A stretch of 64,000 nucleotides of DNA, from positions 3,906,001 to 3,970,000 of the forward strand of contig OZ253474.1 of assembly GCA_965261695.1 (NCBI GenBank), read 5' to 3'. How positions within the stretch are numbered: position 1 is the stretch's first letter; each line of letters starts with the position of its first letter. The stretch is from Bin5 sp965261695 (GTDB lineage: Bacteria > Chloroflexota > Anaerolineae > Caldilineales > Caldilineaceae). The notes below the pieces were generated by a model. It did no database searches. It had not been told where the DNA came from and worked only from the letters and a program-made list of their open reading frames with translations. The position numbers were made by a program, and so were the translations under genes. This document shows positions 18,184-27,449 of the stretch, one piece after another.

Positions 18184-18300
18184 CGTGGTTTGCCCCAATC
18201 AACTGCAGCTGAAATGGCGTTATATGCGGCGACTGGCGCGAACTTTCTTTGCGCAGATACGAAACATCTCTCGTTCCGCGATTGACCTTTTCCGAGAATT

Positions 18301-18931
18301 TCATGCGAGGCAAATGCGCCGGTCGTCGCCCTGCTTGGCGATGCGGTGATCGGGCGTTGGAAGGTCCAGGAGAAAGATGAGATGTCTGTTCAGAATACCG
18401 AGATCCACCTGGAGAAGCAGGAGCATCCCCATCTCTTTCTCAACCGGGCGGAGTTGGCGCGCGTCCGGGCGTTGATCCGTCAGGAGGGGAGCTATCAGCA
18501 CAGGCGCTTTGCGCAGATAAAGGGCGGCGCGGAGGCGTGGCTGGCAAAGCCGTCAACCATTCCCAGTCAAGGGGCTGAGGGCGCGCTGGTGTATGTTTGC
18601 AGCGTGGATTCCAGCGCCCTTATCTATTCTTGTCAGCGGATTGCGCGTGTTCGATGAATCCTTGACCGTGTACGCGCCGGACAGCATCGTTTCGATTGTT
18701 TTCCCCAGCCCGTTTCTGAAGAACGCCGCCACTGTGGTGGAAGAGTGGGAGATGGACGGCGGCTGCTTTCGCGAGTCGCGCACGACCGCTTCCTACGAGG
18801 AGGCGTTTAAGCTGGAACTGATCCATTTCCACGAATGTATCGTCAACCGAAAGACGCCGCGCACACCGGCCGCGGCGGGCCGCGCGCAGATCGCTCTGTT
18901 GATCGAGATGATCAGGGCCTATCGGGCCTAG
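18301..18931 (+). pseudogene. Chimeric pseudogene: lyase N-terminus joined to Gfo/Idh C-terminus
   Basis: From the ATG at 18381 the first 83 or so residues copy the start of the heparinase-like lyase at 24225 (HPHLFLNR, RQEGSYQH, VYVCSVDSSALIY). At 18629 the sequence switches to a near-identical copy of the Gfo/Idh gene from 8924 on. The second part is in another frame, so a single protein stops at 18657 while the Gfo/Idh tail continues to 18931. Upstream, VVALLGDAV followed by RWKVQE is a trace of a DppC C-terminus, as also seen before the intact lyase. It is not expected to be functional. Confidence 0.85.
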
Positions 18932-19009
18932 TGTGCGGGCGCGTATGGCTTTCTCCTTTTACGCTGATGGCGGTGGCAGCGGCAATCCCCAGCAATAGGT
19001 GATATTATT

Positions 19010-20179
19010 GGGTGCATCCCAAACTTTTGGGGAACGTGCCCTTGGGATCGAGGGCCGCTCGCCCGCAGCCGGTTTCGGCTCCCGCGCCTGTTGAAGAACT
19101 GCTCCAGGAGGTGACGGATGCAGGTTGCCTGTGGGCAGAACCGAACCGCAGTTCGTCCGATTCTCGTGAATGAAGACGCCGCCTGAGCCGCTGCCGTCAA
19201 CTGTCTCCAGCATACTGACTGTATGAACCACAGTTCAGACAACTGCTGCGAGTCCTGCCCTTCAGAGCAAGTCAGAAACGCTCCCCCATTCCGAGATGCC
19301 CCCTGGAATTCCCAGCAACTGCAAACGCCCCGCTTTTATAGTACAATTGTGCGCAAGACGAACGAGCGCAGCCGCGGCCCTGCCGCAACTGCATACCGAT
19401 TTCAAATGAATGCCATGCCATTTTGCCCATCCTGCCCCCTGCGCGGGGGAACCATGCGCAGCAAACTGCTGCCCTCCCTGCCCAGCCGCTGCCGCAACAA
19501 CCCGTTGCCCGCCATTCCCGAAAAAACTATTTTGGGACGAAGAATGACGAAAAATGACGAGAAATGACGAGAAATGACGAAAGAATACGCCCGAACGTGC
19601 CCGAACGTGTCCGAACACGAAAAAAAAATTGGCGCGACTAAACGCGACCAAACGCGACTAAACGCGACCTGGCGCGCTCGAACACGCTCGCAAACGCTCG
19701 TAACTGCACGCAAACGCTCGTAAACGCTCGTAACTGCTTACATGGCACAGTTGACCTGCGCGCCCCGCACGTCGCCTGCAAGCGGCCCATAAGCCCGGAC
19801 GCAGCCGAAATTTCGCCCCTATTCTTGGATTCACCCGCGCGCGGCGCCGATACCGGAACTTCAACAGTGTCTCAACGAACGCCAATCTGTACGTTTTGTG
19901 CGTTTTCAGTACTCAGAGTGATTGCGATGCTGTAAATCGTGGTGCGCGGACGGAAAGAGCGTAGCCCAACTGCTCAGCGCCGACGCGCGCTTCCCTTGCA
20001 TGGGTGCATCCCAGTTTTTCGTTAAGATGAAAGGGGGTAGACGCGGAGAAGGGGTTGAGAAGACCAAAGGGGATCCCCTGGCGATGCCTGCACTCCGCAC
20101 GACTCCGCTCAGTCAAACCTGGCCTCAACTGCTTCAACCGCTTGGCTTTACTCGACGCACAATAATCTGAGATGCCCCC
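19010..20179 (-). mobile_element. Non-autonomous element, copy A (8-bp target duplication)
   Basis: It starts GGGTGCATCCC and ends with the decayed inverse CTGAGATGCCCCC. Flanks are ATATTATT (19002-19009) and ATATTTTT (20180-20187). It is about 1.2 kb and runs inverted relative to copy C at 38600. No transposase is encoded: open frames seen in copies B and C are broken here by indels. The 10-bp phased array lies at about 19547-19740. An internal GGGTGCATCCCAG at 20002-20014 suggests a nested sub-end. The missing transposase must act in trans if the element still moves. Confidence 0.8.
19547..19740. repeat. Ten-base phased array inside element copy A
   Basis: Consecutive 10-base units share a phase while changing sequence along the array: GAAATGACGA units, then CCGAACGTGC-like, then AACGCGACTA-like, then AAACGCTCGT-like units. 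The 10-bp step is close to one DNA helical turn. The same array occurs in copies B and C. Confidence 0.75.
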
Positions 20180-20224
20180 ATATTTTTGTCGTGATTGACA
20201 GGTCAGGGCCGGGATGGTATGCTG

Positions 20225-20528
20225 CCGGTAAGCCAAAATATCCGGATTCCCATCCCACCTTGCCCGTCGGTATTCTGATCGAAGCGTTCAGCCTGCGCCG
20301 GCGCAGATCGAGGTCCGCCGGGCGGTCTACCATGAGCACGTTGGGCAGCAAGCCCAGAGTCTACGATAGCGGATGTACGGTCAGATGCAGGTATGCAAGC
20401 CCCCGGTACACGCTGTGATCGACTGCGGCCAAAGGAGGTGACACGCAAAAGCACAGAGCATGAAATTCTGACTTCAATGTTTCGGCAGACAGGAATCTCG
20501 GTGAATCCGAGATAAGCACAGGAGAGAA
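20225..20528. other. Intergenic region with an orphan Shine-Dalgarno
   Basis: No gene is recognised. AAAGGAGGTGA at 20431-20441 is a near-perfect anti-rRNA sequence, but the only nearby ATG (20460) opens a three-codon frame. The binding-protein gene uses its own GGAGAG at 20521. The motif may be left over from a lost gene. Confidence 0.4.
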
Positions 20529-21941
20529 ATGCTCATGAAGAAGACGATGAACCTCAATGTCTCGCGGCGTGATTTCTTGAAGTGGTCGGCTCTGGCCGGC
20601 ACGAGTGCCTTGATTGCCAGTTGCGCCCCGGCCCCGGCAGCCGAACCGGCCCAAGAGGCCGGAGCGGGCGCCGCAGCTCCCGAAGCGACACCGATTCGGT
20701 TCAGCACCTGGTGGGGGACCTTCTGGAACGACTACGCCCCGATCATTGAAGAGAAGACCAACACGAAAGCGACCCTCGAAAGCACCCCCTGGAGCGAGTA
20801 CCACGACAAGTTGAAGCTGCAATTGGCCGGCGGCACCGCGGCGGACGTCATTATGATCGCCAATGTGTTCATGGGCGATTTCTGGACGGCCAATCAGTTG
20901 CAACCATTTGACGATCACCTCGTGATCCACAATTTCGACGCCAGCAAGTATTACTGGGACCCCGTCGAAGTCGGCGGCTACAAGGGCGAGATTCTTGGCC
21001 TCGATCAGTATGTGGCCCACCCCTGCATTTTCCACGTCAACAAGACGCTGACCGACGAACTCGGTCTCACCGATACGTTGCCCGAGTTTGGCGACGACAA
21101 CTTCGACGAGTGGCAGTGGGATGACCTCGTCGCCTTCTGTGAGGCCGCGGCGGAGAGCAGCGCCGGCATGGAAAATGAGATATGGCCCATCGCCGGCCCC
21201 CTGATGGGCGGCTGGAGCTACTGCACCAAGCATTTCGCCTACAGCAACGGAGCCCAGCAGTTCGACAACTGGTGGTACCAGGGCGACGAGACAAAATGTC
21301 TCCTGGATTCGCCCGAAGCGATCGAGGCGATCAGCAAGACGATTGACCTGACCCTCCAGGGGCATACCTACATGGAAGCGGTGGCAGGGCCGATTGAGGG
21401 CGGCACCTACCGCGCCGGACGGGCCGCGCTGGCGCTCGCGCCGGTGGGACTCACGCTCTATCCCTCGGACACAATTGACTTCGAGAAAACCTACATCCAT
21501 GCGCCATGGTTCAAGCAGCGAGCGATCCACACCACCGGCGATTTCCTGTCGGTGAACAAGTCCTCCGAGGTGCTCGACGCGGCCATGGACTACGCCATCA
21601 CCCAGATCATTGATGAGGATGTGGGCCGCCAGTTCGTCCGTACATCGGGTCTTTCGCCGGCCTACAACAGCGGCCTGTACTACGGCGAGTTGGAAGACGG
21701 CAGCGAAATCCAGGCAGTGGCCGGGATCCATCTCTCGCGCTGGGAGGGCTTCTCCGCCTACCCCGAACATGCCGAAGCGTCGATCCACTATCCGGGACAC
21801 GACGGTTTCAAGGTAGCAGCCTACCTGCGCGATACGTTGCGGTCGGCCTTTGAAGAGGCTCTGATCGGTGAAGCGCCGGCCGAGCAGACGGTCGCCGAGG
21901 CCGTGGCGGACATCAACGCCGAGCTGGCAGCCAAGAGTTAG
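20529..21941 (+). CDS. Sugar ABC transporter substrate-binding protein, family 1
   Basis: This 470-residue exported lipoprotein has a Tat-like SRRDFLK motif, a lipobox ending IASC and an Ala/Pro/Glu linker. The mature part begins PIRFSTWWGTFWNDY and contains LKLQLAGGTAADVIM, typical of sugar-binding family 1. GGAG at 20521-20524 precedes the ATG at 20529; a second ATG at 20535 is an equally good start. It leads an operon with two sugar permeases and is separated from them by a strong hairpin. A downstream heparinase-like lyase suggests acidic oligosaccharides as ligand (inference). Confidence 0.93.
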   Translation: MLMKKTMNLNVSRRDFLKWSALAGTSALIASCAPAPAAEPAQEAGAGAAAPEATPIRFSTWWGTFWNDYAPIIEEKTNTKATLESTPWSEYHDKLKLQLAGGTAADVIMIANVFMGDFWTANQLQPFDDHLVIHNFDASKYYWDPVEVGGYKGEILGLDQYVAHPCIFHVNKTLTDELGLTDTLPEFGDDNFDEWQWDDLVAFCEAAAESSAGMENEIWPIAGPLMGGWSYCTKHFAYSNGAQQFDNWWYQGDETKCLLDSPEAIEAISKTIDLTLQGHTYMEAVAGPIEGGTYRAGRAALALAPVGLTLYPSDTIDFEKTYIHAPWFKQRAIHTTGDFLSVNKSSEVLDAAMDYAITQIIDEDVGRQFVRTSGLSPAYNSGLYYGELEDGSEIQAVAGIHLSRWEGFSAYPEHAEASIHYPGHDGFKVAAYLRDTLRSAFEEALIGEAPAEQTVAEAVADINAELAAKS

Positions 21942-21961
21942 GCGACATAGAGTAGAGTGAA

Positions 21962-21993
21962 GAGGAGTGAGGAAAGCGAAACCCTCACTCCTC
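21962..21993 (+). promoter_or_regulatory. Intercistronic hairpin between binding protein and permease
   Basis: GAGGAGTGAGG (21962-21972) and CCTCACTCCTC (21983-21993) form a perfect 11-bp stem with a 10-nt loop. It follows the binding-protein stop codon by 20 nt and has no T run. It most likely protects the binding-protein mRNA or partly blocks readthrough. Confidence 0.6.
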
Positions 21994-22029
21994 GCTTCTC
22001 AACCCTCATTGCCGAAGTAGAGGCCAGCC

Positions 22030-22953
22030 ATGACGTCGGCAGCGACGCCCCAAAAGCTTCATTGGTGGCAAACACTGAAGGGCCGCGAAGCCCTGGCCGG
22101 ATATATTGGCATCTCACCCTGGCTGTTGGGTTTCCTGATGTGGGGCGTGGGGCCGATGCTGCTTTCGGCCTACTATTCGCTCACAGAATACAACATCCTC
22201 TCCGAGCCGGAATTCAGCGGGCTGGACAACTTCGAGAAGATGTTCACCCGCGACAAGCTCTTCACGAAGTCGTTGCGTGTCACGGCGATTTACGCGCTGG
22301 CAACTGTGCCGCTGGGCGTGATGGTGGGATATGGGCTGGCGCTGCTGCTCAATCAGAAGGCGAAAGGTCTCTCCTTCTGGCGCACCGGTTTCTATCTGCC
22401 GGCGGTGGTGCCGGGCGTGGCCACCGCCTACCTGTTTGCCTACGTGTTTGCACACCAGTACGGGCTGGCCGATAGCATTCTGCAGTCGATTGGCATCAGC
22501 GACCCGCCGAACTGGTTCGGATCGACGAAATGGGCGCTGCCGACGCTGATGGTGTTGAGCTTGTGGGGCGCGGGCGGCGGCTTGATCCTCTACCTGGCTT
22601 CGCTGCAAGGCGTGCCCACGGCCCTCTACGACGCGGCCAAGGTGGACGGCGCCAACGCCTGGGGCCAGTTCTGGAACGTGACCATCCCCATGACATCGCC
22701 GGTGATTCTTTTCACCTTCATTTTGGGCATTATCAACTCGTTTCAGGTCTTCACCAGCGCCTTTATCATTACCGACGGCGGCCCGGTCAATTCCACTCTG
22801 TTTTATGTCCTCTACCTGTACCGCAAGGGGTGGCAACAACTTGAGATGGGATACGCCGCCGGCATGGCCTGGATCCTCTTCATCATCATCCTTGCCCTGA
22901 CGGTCCTGGTGTTGAGAACATCGTCGCGCTTTGTCCACTACGAAGGGGAATGA
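22030..22953 (+). CDS. Sugar ABC transporter permease, MalF/UgpA type
   Basis: This 307-residue integral membrane protein has six predicted helices. WLLGFLMWGVGPM opens the first helix. The cytoplasmic EAA loop YDAAKVDGANAWGQFWNV at about residues 200-217 docks the ATPase, and DGGPVNSTLFYV is characteristic of the family. It forms a heterodimeric channel with the next permease. No ATPase gene is near, as is common for sugar importers that share an MsiK-like ATPase. Confidence 0.94.
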   Translation: MTSAATPQKLHWWQTLKGREALAGYIGISPWLLGFLMWGVGPMLLSAYYSLTEYNILSEPEFSGLDNFEKMFTRDKLFTKSLRVTAIYALATVPLGVMVGYGLALLLNQKAKGLSFWRTGFYLPAVVPGVATAYLFAYVFAHQYGLADSILQSIGISDPPNWFGSTKWALPTLMVLSLWGAGGGLILYLASLQGVPTALYDAAKVDGANAWGQFWNVTIPMTSPVILFTFILGIINSFQVFTSAFIITDGGPVNSTLFYVLYLYRKGWQQLEMGYAAGMAWILFIIILALTVLVLRTSSRFVHYEGE

Positions 22954-22995
22954 CCGCCGGCGATTGGAAGCCGGCGACGATAGAGGGCATTGGGG

Positions 22996-23916
22996 ATGGC
23001 AAACAACGCGGTGGACAAACGAGGCTCGCTAGCTGTGCAAAGGTCGTCAATCTTCAGGCCCCAATCGCCGGTTGTCAGTCGCCTTTTCTGGCGGATTCTT
23101 CTCTACCTGGTATTGGCGCTGGGCTTGGCGCTCTTCCTGTTGCCGATGATGTGGCTGGTCACCGGCTCGCTCAAGCCGGACGGGCAGGTCTTCACCATCC
23201 CGCCAACCTTTGTTCCTCGCCCCATTGTGTGGGGCAACTATCCACAGGCGCTCAATAAATTCCCCTTCTGGATTTCGTTGAAGAACACGATGACGATCGT
23301 CATGGGCGTTCTCGTGGGGCGTGTGTTGACCGCTTCGCTGGTCGCCTACAGCTTTGCGCGCTTGCGCTTCCCTGGCCGCAGCGCTATGTTCGTAATCGTG
23401 TTGAGTACGATGATGATCCCGTATCACGTTGTGCTGATACCGCAGTATCTCATCTTCCGCGATCTGGGCTGGTTGGATACGCCGCTGCCGATCATCGTGC
23501 CCAACTGGTTTGGCGGGGGCGCATTCTTCATCTTTATGATGCGCCAGTTCTTCATGAGCCTCAACCGGGAGATCGACGAGGCGGCGCGCATTGACGGCTG
23601 CGGTTTCTTCGCCACGTTCTGGCGGGTGATCCTGCCGCAATCGCTGCCCGCATTGGGCGCCCTGTCCATATTCACCTTCATGGGGGAGTGGAACGACTTC
23701 TTTGCTCCCCTCATTTACCTGAACACCGAGGAGAAGATGACGCTGGCGGTGGCGATCCGCACTTGGCAGTTTGACACGAATCTGACCTACCAGGCCGCCA
23801 CCTGGCCGGAACTGATGGTGATGTCCACAATTCTGACGATCCCGCCGGTGCTGGTCTTCTTTTTCCTGCAGCGTCACTTCATTCAAGGCGTGGTCGTCAC
23901 CGGCGTCAAGGGTTGA
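22996..23916 (+). CDS. Sugar ABC transporter permease, MalG/UgpE type
   Basis: This is the second channel subunit, about 306 residues. It has the family features FLLPMMWLVTGSLK near the N-terminus, NYPQALNKFPF, and the EAA loop DEAARIDGCGFFATFWRV. GEWNDFFAPLIYL follows. The ATG at 22996 is preceded by AGAGGG with an 8-nt gap; a TTG two codons earlier is less likely. It is the last gene of the importer operon before a permease remnant and the lyase gene. Confidence 0.94.
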   Translation: MANNAVDKRGSLAVQRSSIFRPQSPVVSRLFWRILLYLVLALGLALFLLPMMWLVTGSLKPDGQVFTIPPTFVPRPIVWGNYPQALNKFPFWISLKNTMTIVMGVLVGRVLTASLVAYSFARLRFPGRSAMFVIVLSTMMIPYHVVLIPQYLIFRDLGWLDTPLPIIVPNWFGGGAFFIFMMRQFFMSLNREIDEAARIDGCGFFATFWRVILPQSLPALGALSIFTFMGEWNDFFAPLIYLNTEEKMTLAVAIRTWQFDTNLTYQAATWPELMVMSTILTIPPVLVFFFLQRHFIQGVVVTGVKG

Positions 23917-24020
23917 CCCGGGACACGGCGCTCGGCCCGCCTGCAGTCCAGAGAGTCGCATCCCGTCCCCGCGCTTTTGTTCAGCTTTGCGCTCCCGCGG
24001 CCGTCCCTGACCGGGGCGGC

Positions 24021-24184
24021 ATGATCCTCGCACAGTCGGCCTTACGTCTTTGTGTCAGTATGTTCGCTGATGGAGGCGGCTATCCTTTCAACGCTTGGCG
24101 GCTTCCACGTTTCCTTGAAGCGATGGCGCCGGTTGAGGCTCTGTTGGGTGATGCCGTGTTTCGGCGTTGGAAGGTCCAGGAGTA
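24021..24184 (+). pseudogene. Decayed C-terminal fragment of a DppC-type permease
   Basis: The frame ending at 24185 reads MILAQSAL, then MFADGGGYPFNAW, then ALLGDAV and RWKVQE before a stop. This follows the order of the DppC C-terminus seen at 6493-6709 (MILAESSL, MIADGRSYLFNAW, ALLGDAV), with internal deletions. Nucleotide similarity is also evident. The ending RWKVQE also precedes the truncated lyase at 18381, so both lyase copies descend from a permease-lyase arrangement. Confidence 0.7.
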
Positions 24185-24224
24185 AATGGACCACGGAGTA
24201 AACGGACCCAGGAGTAAAGAAGAG

Positions 24225-26705
24225 ATGCCTGTTCTGAATACCGAGATCAATCTGAAGAAGCAGGAGCACCCCCATCTCTTTCTCAACCGGGAGGAGTTGG
24301 CGCGGGTCCGGGAGTTGATACGCCAGGAGGGTAGCTATCAGCACAAGCGGTTTGCGCAGATAAAGGGCGGCGCCGAAGCCTGGCTGGCAAAACCCTTGGC
24401 CATTCCCAGTCAAGGGGCCGAGGGCGCGTTGGTGTATGTTTGCAGCGTGGATTCCAGCGCCCTTATCTATGATCCGGACAAGCCCCACGAGCATATCTGC
24501 CCCAAGTGTGGCCGGGCCTACCGCGGCGGTACCTATGACCGGGTTTGGCGCGCCTTCACCCATGCCCGCATTGCCGTCGCAGCGCGGGACCTGGCTCTGA
24601 CCTACGCCCTGACGCACGACGAGCTTTACGCCCGCGCGGCCGCAAACATCCTGCTGGCATACGCCGACCGGTACGCGAGCTTTCCGGTCGTCAATCTCTC
24701 CAAAGTCGGGCGAGAGATGTGGGATGATTGGCGCAGCGGCTTGAGTATGGCCACGGCCTACGATCTGATCCACGACAGCGGCTTGCTGAACCGGGCGCAA
24801 CAGTTGCACATAGAGCGGGACCTGCTGCTGGAGACGGCGCGGCTCATCCAGATCGCGCACGGCATGATGATGGCCGACCGGGTGGGAGGGGGAATCAGCA
24901 ACTTTCAGGCTGGCGTCGCGGCAGGGGTCGGCGCGCTGGCGCTGTTCCTGCGGGATAGGGAACTGGCTGACTTTGCCATCAACGGACCGGTGGGATTCAA
25001 CCGAATGGCGGCAGAGGGCGTACTGGACAGCGGCCTCTGGTGGGAAGGGTCGTTTGGCTACCACAGCGGCGTTGCCCACGTATTCCTCTTCTTGGCTGAA
25101 GCGGCCTGGCATTCGGGCCTGAACCTGTACACCAACGAGCGCTTCAGGAGAATGATGCGGGCGCCGCTGCTCGCAGCTCTGCCCGATAACACGCTGCCGG
25201 CCACCAATGACGGGCTTAACCTCAGCACAAAGGTGGAGGATCGGTTCAGGAGACTGGCCGAGGTCTATTATGCCCGCAGCGGCGACGCGGCCGTGGAGCC
25301 GCTGTTGATCCCCGGCCACATTACCGGGTTCGACACGGAAGGCGATCCCTTCGATTTGGCTCTATGGCTGACGCCGGACTGGCCGGAGAGCCAACCGGCC
25401 CGCCCGCAGAGCGTCAACATGGCTCCGAATTTCGCCATTCTGCGCACCAACCCGGACGTGGAGGACATCTACCTGTTGCTGGATTACGGTCCGCACGGAG
25501 GCACGCACGGCCATCCCGACCGGCTGAGCATTATCCTCTATGCCAACGGCCGGCTCCAGGCGCCCGACTTCGGCCACGGCTGCGACTATCGTCTGCCCGA
25601 GTGGCGCGAATGGTATCAGCAGACACTCAGTCATAACACGGTCGTGGTGGACGGGCAGTCGCAGCACACCGGCGCCCGGCTCAACCTGTTCTATACCAGC
25701 CCGCGGGCCAAAATCGCCGATGCCTCGCCCGTTACCGACCGCTGGAGCGATGATGTGCCCTTCCAGGTGAGCGGCAGGATGCGCAGAACCGTGGCGCTTC
25801 TCGATGAGTCTTTCCTCGTAGACATCTTTCGCGTCCAACAGGGACAGGTGTACGACTGGGTGTATCACAATTTTGGGACATTCGAGACGGACAGCGAGCG
25901 CACCGAGCCGGAGGCTCGACTGGGCGATGTCAACGGCTACCAGCACATCAGCAACGCGCGGCGGCGCAAGATCGCGGCCGAAAGCTGGAGCGGGAGCTGG
26001 CTCAGCGAGGGGCAGGGGCTCAAGTTGACCCTGGTCGGCGCCGGAGATATGGAGATCATCACCGGGGATGGCCTGGGTCCTCAAATTGATGAAACGATGC
26101 CGCTGCTCATTGCCCGCAGCACTCGGAGGGATACGATTTTCAAGGCGGTGTTGGAGCCTTTCCGGGGCGAGCCGTCGATCCGCCGGGTCGAGGAGCTGGC
26201 GGTGGAGAGAGTGTCGTCGTTTGCGCCCGGCTCTCGTCAGCAGGGGACGGAGGGTGTCGGCCTGAAGGTGGAGAAGCGGGACGGCGCACACCACTGCTTT
26301 CTGCTCGGCTACGCATGGGGCGTCAAACGTTTCGGCGATATCACCTTCAACGGCCAACTGGCCTTCCTCTCCTATGCGCAGGAGGCCTGCGACGAGGGCG
26401 CCTTGCCGAGCTTCCTTTGCGCTACGCACACATCCAGGCTGGAGCGGGGCGGCTTTCGCCTGCGCGCCGATAAGATGATCAGCCTTTATCTGGAGCGCGT
26501 GGCCGCAAGCGAGTACGTCCTGGCACATCAAAGCGGTTCGGAAGCGAGGATTGAAATTGCCGGGGAAGGATTGGGCGGCGTGAAGGTTCGCCGCCTGGAT
26601 GATGAAGGAAATCCGTCAGAAGATGTGGACGCGCGCGTCGTGGATGGCGCGCTCAGTTTCGAGGCGGCAGCCAAAACACAATACGGCCTTTCTTTGGCGC
26701 AATGA
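24225..26705 (+). CDS. Heparinase II/III-like polysaccharide lyase
   Basis: This intact protein of about 826 residues has two parts: an alpha/alpha toroid (about residues 1-390) and a C-terminal beta-sandwich (about 400-640). The segment DYGPHGGTHGHPDRLSII, then GCDYRLPEW and SHNTVVVDG, is the His/Tyr-rich catalytic region of heparinase II/III-like lyases. An unusual ICPKCGRAYRGG Cys pair at about residues 88-99 may bind metal. The ATG at 24225 sits behind AGGAGTAAAGAAG. No signal peptide is seen, so it would cleave imported uronic-acid oligosaccharides in the cytoplasm. Paralogues lie at 28897 (truncated) and 18381 (fragment). Confidence 0.87.
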   Translation: MPVLNTEINLKKQEHPHLFLNREELARVRELIRQEGSYQHKRFAQIKGGAEAWLAKPLAIPSQGAEGALVYVCSVDSSALIYDPDKPHEHICPKCGRAYRGGTYDRVWRAFTHARIAVAARDLALTYALTHDELYARAAANILLAYADRYASFPVVNLSKVGREMWDDWRSGLSMATAYDLIHDSGLLNRAQQLHIERDLLLETARLIQIAHGMMMADRVGGGISNFQAGVAAGVGALALFLRDRELADFAINGPVGFNRMAAEGVLDSGLWWEGSFGYHSGVAHVFLFLAEAAWHSGLNLYTNERFRRMMRAPLLAALPDNTLPATNDGLNLSTKVEDRFRRLAEVYYARSGDAAVEPLLIPGHITGFDTEGDPFDLALWLTPDWPESQPARPQSVNMAPNFAILRTNPDVEDIYLLLDYGPHGGTHGHPDRLSIILYANGRLQAPDFGHGCDYRLPEWREWYQQTLSHNTVVVDGQSQHTGARLNLFYTSPRAKIADASPVTDRWSDDVPFQVSGRMRRTVALLDESFLVDIFRVQQGQVYDWVYHNFGTFETDSERTEPEARLGDVNGYQHISNARRRKIAAESWSGSWLSEGQGLKLTLVGAGDMEIITGDGLGPQIDETMPLLIARSTRRDTIFKAVLEPFRGEPSIRRVEELAVERVSSFAPGSRQQGTEGVGLKVEKRDGAHHCFLLGYAWGVKRFGDITFNGQLAFLSYAQEACDEGALPSFLCATHTSRLERGGFRLRADKMISLYLERVAASEYVLAHQSGSEARIEIAGEGLGGVKVRRLDDEGNPSEDVDARVVDGALSFEAAAKTQYGLSLAQ

Positions 26706-26784
26706 ATTGAAGTAAGGTTGCCGGAGCCTGGAAACGCGGGCGTCTCGCCTGCACCGGAGACCGTAACTGCTCCTGAGCCTGCCA

Positions 26785-27438
26785 ATGTACGCCTACCGTG
26801 AGCGTTATCCACGCCTGGCTGACTTTGTAGATGGGGTCAGCACTGTCATCCTGGCCAATTTGCTCTGGATCCTGCTGTCGGCGCCGGTCGTTACCCTGCC
26901 GGCAGCCACAGCGGGGCTATTCGCGGCGATGGCACCCTGGTCTCGGGGCCAGACATCGAACCTGCTGACCGATTTCTTCGGGGCAATGCGGCGACACTGG
27001 CGCACCAGCATAGTAGTCGTTGTGTTGGATCTTGTGATAGCCGGCATCGTCTACGTCGATTTCATGTTTCTGACATCGACGGACACACTTTGGGCCTGGC
27101 TGGCGCTGATCGTGGTCGTTCTTGCAGCTGAGGTGGCGCTCATGGCGAATCTGTATCTGTGGCCGCTTCTGGTCACGGCGGAGGAGCTGGCACTTCGCAC
27201 ACTACTGGCCACGTCGGTGCGGCTGGCATTGGGGCGCCCACTACGCTCCGTGTTCCTGACAATCGTAGCGCTTGTGCCCTTTGCGCTGGCCTGGGTGCAG
27301 CCGTTCCTGCTGATGGTTATGACTTTTTCGACCTGCGCGTTGCTGATTAACTGGGGCACTGGGCGGGTCATACTGCAGCACCTAACGGAAATTCGCCAGG
27401 CTAACAACATTGAACCGCAGCATCAACAACGCAACTAA
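26785..27438 (+). CDS. DUF624 (YesL-like) membrane protein
   Basis: This 217-residue integral membrane protein has four or five predicted helices. The start YRERYPRLADFVDGVSTVI leads into a helix ending in LLSAPVVTLPAATAG, which is the DUF624 signature. The YesL relative of Bacillus lies in a pectin/rhamnogalacturonan operon. DUF624 genes are often next to sugar importers and lyases, as here. Its precise role is unknown. No clear Shine-Dalgarno precedes the ATG. Confidence 0.8.
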   Translation: MYAYRERYPRLADFVDGVSTVILANLLWILLSAPVVTLPAATAGLFAAMAPWSRGQTSNLLTDFFGAMRRHWRTSIVVVVLDLVIAGIVYVDFMFLTSTDTLWAWLALIVVVLAAEVALMANLYLWPLLVTAEELALRTLLATSVRLALGRPLRSVFLTIVALVPFALAWVQPFLLMVMTFSTCALLINWGTGRVILQHLTEIRQANNIEPQHQQRN

Positions 27439-27449
27439 AGGATCGAATA

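Larger units (their letters stand above)
18629..20224 (+). repeat. Second copy of the Gfo/Idh-tail duplication, split by a mobile element
   Basis: 18629-19009 matches 8924-9304 and 20180-20224 matches 9297-9341, both almost base for base. The 1,170 bp between them (19010-20179) are absent from the first copy. The overlap ATATTATT/ATATTTTT on the two sides is the expected 8-bp target duplication with one later change. Confidence 0.9.

Noticed and set aside
20431..20470. Leader peptide gene behind the perfect Shine-Dalgarno
   Set aside because: The only frame at the right distance has three codons, too short to support a regulatory leader claim.
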